Of a stretch of 64,000 nucleotides of DNA, positions 12,201-21,000 are shown one piece after another. The notes beneath the pieces were generated by a model. It was not told the origin of the DNA, ran no database searches, and worked only from the letters and a program-made list of their open reading frames with translations. A program made the translations under genes and the position numbers. Within the stretch, counting starts at the first letter, position 1. The number at the start of each line of letters is the position of its first letter. Origin of the DNA: Aporrectodea caliginosa (taxonomy: Eukaryota; Annelida; Clitellata; Crassiclitellata; Lumbricidae); assembly GCA_020284085.1 (NCBI GenBank), contig JACEVL010000519.1, positions 980,001-1,044,000 on the forward strand, in the 5' to 3' direction.

Positions 12201-14047
12201 GCGAGGCAAACGGAGACAGCCACGTGACTTGTTCTCGTGTCCTCCCGAAATGGAGACTAAGTACTTGTCATGATTTTCTGTGCCTTCGGTGGATTTCTTT
12301 CGTGCCTGCTTTTCTTATTGTCTTTGTTTCTAAACAGGTCGCTTGGTTGTTTATTTTAATGCAAGTGAATGTTTTATTAAGATGATCTTCTTATCTTGTT
12401 GTACAGTTGACACATTGCATGGCGGTGTTATTGTTCGTTTGCTAAGGTTTTGATCTTGCATCACTGGTTTCATGTGTATGCTTTTCAAGCATGTTGAGTA
12501 ATGTATTTTATGTTGACTTTGTTAATGTTATTTTGTTATTTACCAATCTAATTTTTATATGAGATTCATGTTGGTGCTTTTTGTATGTGGTTGCATGAGG
12601 TTAAAAGGGTTGGGGCTTACCTGGTATCTGCTTATGATAACATTTGGTTGGTAGCTCTGTTAAGAAAGGTTATGGCCTTTGTGGGAGTTGAAATTTGGAA
12701 TAGTGATAATTTCTTAAAGCTTTGCTTTATTTCTCAGTATAGATGCAGGTATAATAAGGTTTTAAGTGAGGATTTCTTTTTATTTGTGTTTATTATTTAT
12801 GATTCTGTTTTTTTTTCTTTTATTACTGTTATTGCTATTATTAAGATGCTGATATGTAGGCCTATAGTTTGCAATAGCTGCACTTGACGTGGGTGACTAA
12901 ATGGTGTGAAAAATATCCAACACATTGTTAATGATAATGTAATAAATAATTTGTTTGATGGCAATTCCCCAAACATTTAGCTGTTATTCAGTTAGACACT
13001 GCTAAGTGATTATTCATGATCAAACAAGTGGCATTTGGAGATCAATGAAAGCTGGGAAGAACTACTGAGAACAATAGAATGGATGTTATTTGCAATATCA
13101 GTAGTTGTGGTGGCTTTGCTGATGGTGGTAGTGACAATGACAGTGGTTATGATAACAATGATTATTATATTCGTAATAGTTTTTATGGTTTAATGAGTTA
13201 AATTCACATTTGGATCTCACTCTGCTTCTGCCATAATATCCCACTGTCATTTTTCATCAGTTTACATTACAATAAGATATTAGCACAAGTTTTATTTCTT
13301 CATTTAAACCGCCTAGTAAGTGCCTATTTAGTCAGTAAAGCTGAATCTGAGGAACAGATTTCGAATCTAACTGCAAAATATTGGGTCGGGAGCGCCTCTG
13401 AGTAGTTATCTTGAAGGGGCGCTATATAAATTCCATAGATAGATAGATAGATAGATAGATAGAATATAGCAGGTCATAATAATTATTATATTCTGTTGTT
13501 TTTTTTATCAAACTGACGAGTGAATTCGATTACCTGAAATTTAAGATCTTGATGAAATGCTCAAATAGTCATGAATTTCATACGAGATGAGTTTATTGAG
13601 TTTGAATCAAATACATGAACAATCATTAGTTTACAATCACACAGACTGAAATGTAAACAATAGCAAAGAAAAATTAACAACCAGCTGCATTGAAGAAAAG
13701 CGTACATGAAATTACAAACTTAATACTGTGGTTAAAAGTGTGGTTATGGTTATGGTTATGGTTACTGATGCAACGATGATGCACGAGAATAGGAAGCTTA
13801 AATGTGGCTGTTTTTCATTTTCAGTCTTGAAGACGTTGGAGTCCTAGAAAATCATCCCAAAAAGTCGAACCTTTTGGTGCGCGCATGTCGAACAGCTCTT
13901 CCAATCCAGGTGTTTCTGATTCTGCTTCTTGGTGCAACATATCTCATCGTATTCACTTGTACAGACCATCCCTGTGCAAATGCAAACAACCTCCAGAACT
14001 CATTTCAGCCCATGTTGACTTACAGAAATGGTGCACCACCCACATAG
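234..14047 (+). CDS. SYNE1: Nesprin (KASH-domain, spectrin-repeat) gene, 3' portion
   Basis: Outer-nuclear-membrane protein that ties the nucleus to the cytoskeleton through SUN proteins (family knowledge). Exons read from splice sites: 234-560, 1088-1408, 1959-2273, 3167-3333, 3574-3736, 4306-4493, 4760-4910, 5541-5861, 6557-6757, 7429-7510, 7990-8165, 8818-8926, 9440-9636, 10171-10503, 10836-11066, 11542-11655, 12202-12260 and 13825-14047. All joins keep phase and give about 1,225 residues. The body is amphipathic helix typical of spectrin repeats, with most exons or exon pairs encoding 100-113 residues, one repeat each. The end is a transmembrane segment plus a luminal tail ending APPT, the KASH signature. 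The 5' end lies outside the window, so the N-terminal calponin-homology domains are not seen. Two introns use GC donors. The donor at 12261 is the least certain join. Whether this is a SYNE1 or SYNE2 orthologue cannot be settled; many invertebrates have one nesprin. Confidence 0.88.
3840..4172 (+). repeat. 29-bp minisatellite in a nesprin intron
   Basis: About 11 copies of a 29-bp unit with the core AAAAGATAAACCTTAACTAG stand head to tail in the intron between the exons ending at 3736 and starting at 4306. Copies are nearly identical; a few read ATAACCC instead of ATAAACC and the first has AAAAAAAT for ACTAGAT. No spacers are present, so it is not a CRISPR array. Confidence 0.95.
12202..12273 (+). 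other. Possible alternative terminal exon giving a KASH-less nesprin
   Basis: After the acceptor at 12200-12201 the frame from the previous exon runs for 23 codons (beginning RGKRRQPRDLF) and meets TGA at 12271-12273. Used as a terminal exon it would make a soluble nesprin without the membrane anchor. If the GT at 12261 is used as donor, the exon ends in phase 2 and joins the KASH exon exactly. A weaker GT at 12237 also fits in phase. KASH-less nesprin isoforms are known in animals; here the idea rests on reading frame alone. Confidence 0.4.
13383..13465 (+). mobile_element. L2-type retroposon 3' tail with (ATAG)n
   Basis: The stretch carries the hairpin-forming tail GAGCGCCTCTGAG ... GGGGCGCTATATAAAT and then about seven ATAG units. 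The same tail recurs at 38,834 and in variant form at many other places in the window, each time followed by a different microsatellite, as expected for retroposons primed by one reverse transcriptase. It lies in the last nesprin intron. Confidence 0.75.
13825..14047 (+). other. SYNE1: KASH-domain terminal exon of the nesprin gene
   Basis: The exon follows a TTTTCATTTTCAG acceptor, enters in phase 2 and encodes 74 residues after the split codon. A basic and polar stretch precedes a hydrophobic helix (IQVFLILLLGATYLIVF), then a luminal tail of about 30 residues. In vertebrate nesprins the cysteine that bonds to SUN lies 23 residues before the last residue; the same spacing is present here (the C of DHPC). 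The tail ends NGAPPT rather than the usual PPPT, which keeps the last three residues that sit in the SUN pocket. The stop codon is TAG. Confidence 0.93.
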
Positions 14048-16057
14048 TCTGCTTGTAAATTAACGCCTAAGAATTACTGATTGTGTTGTGTAAACGAGCT
14101 TACTTTAACGCAATGACTGCTTAAGTTAACATGTGATCTTATGAACTGATATTCTTAGATGTTTTTATTATAAATGTTAAGTTAACACAACAAATTAATT
14201 TTATTATGTTTTAGCATATAATTATGCATGCATACATACATACGTGCATACATACATACAATGTCATACATGCATGCATAGATGTATGCATACATACCAG
14301 GTATGTACATACATACTGAGTACATGCATACGTATATATATATTTGTACAGATAGAAAGATATATATATTTGTGCATTCATGTATCTAAAGTGTGCGTAT
14401 GATTATATTTAAATACATTTATTTACATTTTTTATATATTATTTTATTTTCTGCAGTTGTTTTTCTCTGTTTCCTTTAACATCTTTGTCATTGCTACTCT
14501 TCTGCTATGAATTCCATTTTGAAACTTGCTTGTTAATAAGTAAAATAAGCTGCATTTTTTAATGACTGTATTAGGATCAGAATTGCAATATCGGATTATA
14601 GCTAGCCTGGTTCTTTGTTGATATTTGCAAAACAATCGTGTGGCCAAAATGAAATGCAATTTTTAATGATCAAGGTCAGAAGAATGTAATCCGATAGGAC
14701 TAAGTTTAATCAAAGTAGCAGTGGAATAGATCTGACGAGAAACTGTTGAAGTTCTTACTAGAAGTTCTTTTAAAGGATTTAGCTGACCGTTTTATAGACT
14801 ACTGTTGCTTCCTTGATTTTCTGCTGCTGATGAGAGATATTATTACAGTTGCACATAATATGAATTTGGTACTAACTGTCATCAGTCTCAGCCTTCTGCT
14901 GTCACAGTGTATGTGCTGAAGTTGATGGCTGTTCATTGGACCGCTTAATTCAAATGTGAATATGTGGTAATAGCAACTGTCTGTCCATCTCTTGCCAGAA
15001 GATGCGGTTGATTTTAAAAATTCAATTTCCTTTTTGTCCTACCTCACTAGTTTGGTAAATATTAATTTGTACCTTTGTATGCTTCGATTGATTAAGTTTG
15101 ATAAGTTTGGTGTAGATTTGGTGTAGAAACGCTGTAGATATACATGAAGTAGATTTTGTGCATTTGATTAACTCCCGAGTTCTTTCTTTTCATGGCACTG
15201 TGAACCTTTGTCATCGATTCTTTCTCAGTTATTTTATGTGTGTATCATTGATGTGTATATATGTATATACACACTGATTTTATCTTGATTTTTTTCTTCC
15301 CTATAAATGCCATTTATTATGATTTGCTCTTCTTTGTGCATCTACAAATAAGTAAATATTAATGGACAAAAGAACTGTAGAATGTAGTTGGCTGAGTCAT
15401 TGTCATACTGCGTTCACTTCACAACATGTACTTCGTATGTAAAACTAATAGGACACTTGATGCATGCCAGAAGTTAGCCATGGATGAGTAAGTCTGTACG
15501 TGAGAATGGCAGTGAAACCTTTAGAGATATAGCATCCGAACATGTCGGTTACTTAGAACTATATGCATACCGGAATATACCTGCGTACATACAGACATAT
15601 TATACAGGTACACTTAAACATACTTATGCACAGGCATGCATGCATGCATGCAAACACATAGATACATAACACACACACTTACATGCATACATATGGCAAT
15701 TGCATAAGCCGACTATTAGGTGTGCTAACTTTAGACAGAATCTACAAATGCAATATTTATAATTCTCGCCTTCCTGCAGATTCAAGAATCAAAATATACG
15801 ATGGGCAAGATCTTACCCTTCTCAAATTTTTATTTATAAATATAGGTGTGCTTGACCGGTTGACTATATTTGCTAGTGGGGAGATTTGAGAACTATCAGC
15901 AATGTGATGTAGCAAGAGTGTTGTCTTAGGCCTAGTGACAGAATTATATCTAGCCCAGAGATTGAGAAAATCAGAATACCTGGTCGAGTAGGGAGAACTC
16001 TTCAGTTAATTGCGACTTGAGGTCATATTAAGTCCTATTAAAAATTAAATGATCACC
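14048..16057. other. Intergenic stretch / nesprin 3' UTR with microsatellites
   Basis: I see no further exon here. The first part should hold the nesprin 3' UTR. A (CATA)n/(CATG)n microsatellite runs from about 14,222 to 14,350 and a related ATGC/ATAC-rich tract from about 15,590 to 15,700. Short open frames in this stretch have no coding character. Confidence 0.6.
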
Positions 16058-16212
16058 TGGGACGTAACGAGACTTAAATTCAAGAGGAGGCAACTTCACA
16101 GACCATTGGCAAAATCCTGGTAATTGGGGTCATTAGTCACTCGAAGTTCCAGTATACAAAAAAGCAAGAGGAGGCAACTGCCTCCTCGTGCCTCAATGTA
16201 GCTACGCCTATG
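16058..16212. mobile_element. 155-bp MITE with 8-bp target-site duplication
   Basis: The element is flanked by the direct repeat TGATCACC at 16,050-16,057 and 16,213-16,220. Its right end reads GTAGCTACGCCTATG; the left end TGGGACGTAACGAGAC is a degenerate inverted partner. The 8-bp duplication suggests hAT mobilisation. A related copy lies in opposite orientation near 56,846-56,985. There is no coding capacity. Confidence 0.7.
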
Positions 16213-16749
16213 TGATCACCGAAATGGAAGAGGGCTATTTTAAGTCTGTGGTGACTTTGTTTCATATGTGTATGGGAGATTGTTCAATGGGGAGACTTTG
16301 TTTCCAAATAGTCTCGGAGGAAACATTCCAGTCCAGGAGGATACTGTCTGGTGAGACTTTATTGTGACACCGCCTTTAAACTATCAACCCATAATATCAA
16401 CCCATATGACATCATAATAGGTGGAGTGCATTCGAGATATAATCTATAAGATCATAATTAAATTTGGCCTGTTTGTAACCATAAAGACAGTTGTTGTGTC
16501 AGAGGATTTGTTGGCCAGTGAGAGAGGGTCAAACCAATCAGTATTTAAATTAGTGAGCCTGGATAAAGGAGGGTTGCCACTAGTTATATCTGTTATGACA
16601 GGGTCGTTAAAAATGAATAACGAACTGAGGTGTGTCTCACAGTAACTTATCCAAATGCACAGTGGACCGCTCGAGAGGTCTCGTTGTCTGCCTCCAATAT
16701 GCATCTCAAATTGAAAGCAGGTCTAATAGTTTCGAATTAGCAGATGTGA
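16213..16749. other. Intergenic, nothing recognised
   Basis: I found no splice-flanked coding frame, RNA gene or clear repeat end. The overlapping short open frames near 16,421-16,704 on both strands are not supported. Confidence 0.5.
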
Positions 16750-17412
16750 AGCGGATCTGAGTTGCAAAAACCCTCACTACCCTCAAATCACTCACAAATA
16801 GATACCATAAGCTGATTGCTGCTGCCAAAAAAGGTACCACTCCTCACTCATGCATTCCAGTTCCTCCAAGACACCTCTGGACAACTGTCAATTCTCTTCT
16901 TCATCGCAATCTCCCTCCCCACTGCCCAGCTCCATTCCCTCCCACTCTGTTGCTGATACTTTCTGTTAATTCTTCTTGGACAAAATCTCATCCATTTGCT
17001 TCACACTACAATCTCTTCTAGCCTCCCACTCCTCCAGCACTGATTCACTTCCCTCTCCCAACCCTAATCTTTCTGCCTCTTAGTCATTTCTCAATAATTC
17101 TTTCCTGCCACTTAAACAGAAGTGTCACTCCCAAACTCCCTTCCTAACAAGCAATGCGAACGTGATCCTATCCCCACCTCTCTCGTAAAAGACTACCTCT
17201 GTCCTCGTTGCCCCGACTCACCTGATCCTCCACCTTCTAATTCTCGACCTAAGTGACACCCACCTTAACATCTCTGACCCTCTGGAAACCAGACTCCGAC
17301 ATCCTCTGGACCACCCCTCTGACTAAACGCAGCACTCGTGAATAAGCTAGTTCCCTGCGCTTTGCTTTCGAGCGACGCTTTAGAAGTTTGGAGATTACGA
17401 CTACACCAGCAC
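16750..17412 (+). mobile_element. Decayed non-LTR retrotransposon (L2/CR1-like) fragment
   Basis: Conceptual translation from about 16,767 gives a linker between endonuclease and reverse transcriptase typical of these LINEs (KSLTNRYHKLIAAAKK, then LWTTVNSLLHR), after which the frame breaks down. The fragment ends in the tail TGAATAAGCTAGTTCCCTGC ... GACGCTTTAGAAGTTTGG at about 17,340-17,398. The 3' part closely matches, in reverse orientation, the LINE at 61.69-62.2 kb, so both belong to one family. The reverse transcriptase core is missing. Confidence 0.7.
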
Positions 17413-17497
17413 ATACGTCTAATGTGTACTTCGGCTTAACGACACTTTTTCATGATTAGTGTCGGAGGCAGAAAGCAACCTTGTCTAACGTGGTTGC

Positions 17498-17532
17498 TAT
17501 AGACCTATATATAGCGCCGCTATAGGTCTATA
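17498..17532. repeat. Perfect 12-bp inverted repeat (hairpin)
   Basis: TATAGACCTATA at 17,498-17,509 and its exact reverse complement at 17,521-17,532 enclose an 11-base loop. A run of ACTGACTG repeats follows at about 17,541-17,575. It lies 480 bp upstream of the phospholipase-D-like gene; no function is known. Confidence 0.8.
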
Positions 17533-17629
17533 TCTCGAGAACTGACTGACTGACTTGCTAACTGACTGACTGACTCGCTCAACGACCTCTTATATATAAC
17601 TAGACAGAGCTTTCTATGTTGAGCTGCCC

Positions 17630-18011
17630 AGTGACGTTGAAGCAACAGTTGGAAAGAACAGGAAACAGAAAAAGAGGCTTAAAAAGCAGGCGTACATAGT
17701 ATGCGCGTCTAAATATAGATATCGATGCGCAATCATTCGTCAATCTGATACCAACATGGCCGCCAGCGAGGCTTCAGCAAAAACCACGTGATCCCAACGG
17801 CCTGGACTCGCTGGCCAGCTATCTTTAAGCATAAATTCTTTGTAAACCACCTGTTGATATTGTCATGGAAACGCGCGTAACGCGAAAGCCAAAGACTGTA
17901 AGAGGGATTTAAATCGGTTAAAATCTTTGGCGAAAGCTTTCTTGGAAAGTTTAAAGTGCTGAGTGCAGATTAGATTAGATACAGGCTACAGATTAAAGTT
18001 AAATATAAACA
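17630..18011 (+). promoter_or_regulatory. Putative promoter / 5' UTR of the PLD-like gene
   Basis: This GC-richer stretch directly precedes the start codon at 18,012. It contains CAACATGGCCGCC at about 17,754, which resembles a YY1 site, a CACGTGATCC E-box at about 17,785, and several CpG-containing words (ACGCGCGTAACGCG). No TATA box was seen. The assignment is inferred from position and composition. Confidence 0.35.
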
Positions 18012-21000
18012 ATGCCACAAGAATCGAGACTTGAAAAATTCATAAAAGATTTTGTGCAAGCTAAGATAATGGATGCTGTGTATCTGTATCTAGACGATGC
18101 TATTGTAATTCGCCCCTATGACAAAAAGGGTTCTATGTTCTTGGCTTCTCTTTGGGCCAAAATACTACAGCATGAGTTAAATTATCCTCCGAATCGATAC
18201 AAATATCGTCGTCAGGTAATAGAGTCCGTGGAGCATCTTGTTTTGGAAACGAAAGAAGTTAATTTCGCCCTAAACATGACCACAGGTGCTTTGACCATGA
18301 ATGGACCATTCATATACGACTAGTTTACAGCGAAATTTAGAAACATGTTGGAAAATTTTGATTCTAAATTAGTGGAGAGTTGGACCTTCATTCCGACTGA
18401 ACCTGGTGACCTTCCAGCGGTTGGAATTACAGTCCAAGATGACTACGAGAAAACAGGTAAGAAAATTGAAAATTTGTGTAAGTGTAGACCTAATAATGCT
18501 GAATGTTAGTAAATTTATATCCATTTAGCAGTGAAAACTATCATGTTGTAATATTGGCCAAGTTATTTTTAGAATCACAACATTTATCAATATCATAAGA
18601 AAAATAACAGTTCTAGATGCAAATATGCCTTGTTGCATCACAAACCTTCATAATGTTCTGAAACATTCATAGAATACCATAAATTTTTTATTAGGTTCAT
18701 TCATTCATTCTGAGAATTTATATAGCGCCTCTTCAAGATATATACTCAGAGGCGCTCTCTGCGCTAGCCTATTATGATGTTAAGTGTCATTACAAACGAA
18801 AATATTTCATAAATTATCAAAACAGTGTACAGTTTAGCTCAAAGAGTCACCAGTGGTGGGCCCACGCACAAACGTGGAACCAACCAACAGATTCCCGTCG
18901 AAAGCTGACAGATGGCTATCATGGCTTGGATGTTTAGAGTCTCTGAGCCAAGTTGCATCAGTTAGCAGAAGCGGTTGTTTTGCACAAACATAACTGAAAA
19001 TGTCATAAGAAAATTCTGAGACTTGAAAATGACCTTAATAAGTTGAGAAGACCAGAAAACGTCTGAATCCATTGGGTATATTTTGGCTTCAATATTGTAT
19101 GTTATATTTTCTATAACTGTATGTGCATATACTATTAATCATATATATTTATTTATTTTAGAGACTGAAGCTTATCTTCTTATGGAAAATCGAGGTCATG
19201 GAATGAATGCAGCGTTTGAACAGAAATTGAAGATACATTGTCATCAGTACTTAGTGGCAGATGCTGGTGATTTATCACTTTCAAAGGTAAAAATTTTCTT
19301 CTGTAAATTGTAGATTTTCCTGTGAGTATAGGTCTACTGCAGGGGTGCGCAACCTGCGGCCGTACGGCCGCATTCAGCCGTAAGAGGGAGATTTGGCGGC
19401 CGTGGACGAAAGGTCCAATTGTAATGTATTGGCGGCCGGGTGTATATTAATTCACAAATATTTTTAATCCATTGTATTAAAATTGAGGTGATGTGAATCA
19501 GTTAGTAATCTTTGCCTCTGTGCTAGTGCATGCATATATCAACAAGTATTATGCTCACACATGCACACACCACACATTCAAACTCTCGCACACTGACACC
19601 CTTTTATTTGAGCATGCACCATCTGAGTATGCATCCTTACAGATGTAGCTCAAAGAGGCAGGCAGACTAAGAATATCCATATCAAACAGTGGACAGCCAA
19701 CCGCTGCATATATTGTACGAGCAGAGAGAGAGAGAGAATGGTAAATGAAAGTTGCAGTGTACAATTGCAACTGGACGGCATTCCTATAGTATACAGCGTC
19801 CTTTACCATCGTCCTTGATGCCCTGCTGCAAGAATTCACTGAACGATTCAATGACTAAAGATTGTGCCAGCACTGCGACTTGTTAGTACACCTCATCTGG
19901 TGGAGACAGAGAATGCTCCCCTGGACCTACGAAAGGAATTGGTACTTTGGTAGAGTTGAAGACTGACGAACAACTCCTAAACACGTTCTAGGATAAGAAC
20001 GATTTACTAGAGGTGTGATTGTTGGTGGTGAAATTACCTAGACTTTGAGAACTGTCATAGCAAGAAATACTCTGGTCCTCTTTAGAGGCATGGGCGTATT
20101 TAGAGGGTTGTTTTCTGGGTTCAACACCCGAAATAATTACTGTTATTAAAAACTAAAAATGTAGAAAAATAAACAATTTCCAATGGGAACCCCGAAAACT
20201 TAAAACCTGCTCTAAATATTTTTCCTGGTTACGCCCCTGTAAATATCAGAGGCCCTACGTGTGTGAGGCAGACTTCTCTCCGATGGATTGTTTCAAAAAT
20301 AAGTACAGAACTCGATTGTTGGACAACTTGGAGTCTGGAATACGTCTCAAGGTCTCCCGCCTTCTCATGCCTCTCGGTCAATATCCAAGAAAGTGATTAA
20401 TCTGGAATATTGTTAGCTACAAATTTGAATAGGATTGAAGACGTAGATAAAATTGATCATGTTTCTTATTACTCTTTTATTAATTTTGTGATGGAAAAGA
20501 CTTGGAAGGAATACCGAAGTTCGTGGAGAATGAATAGACGTCAGTAAGCATAGTTGTAGGCCTAAGAGTTAACACAGTAAACGTCCCCACACATGTATTT
20601 TTTACATAGGGCCTAACCTAATAGCAGATAATTATCTTGGCGGCCGTGGTGAGAACATGAGCCTTTAATGCGGCCGACATTAACGAAAAGGTTGCGCACC
20701 CCTGGTCTACTGTATATATCCTATGGTTCCTCCACCTGGATGTATAACCTTCCCCATTTAAGTCACACTGCTGACAGTTGGCTTTGTAACTAAATTTGTA
20801 GCAGAACATTAGTGCCTTTTCAGAACATTTAAGAAGTGCCAAGGGTAACAGGACAATCACCCCCGGACAATCACCCCCGGACAATCACCCCGGGACAATA
20901 ACCCCCAGGACAATAACCCCCGGACAATTACCCCCCATATTGACTTACCAAACATCAAAAACTAATTATTAGACAATTAGTAGACAATTAGTAGACATCA

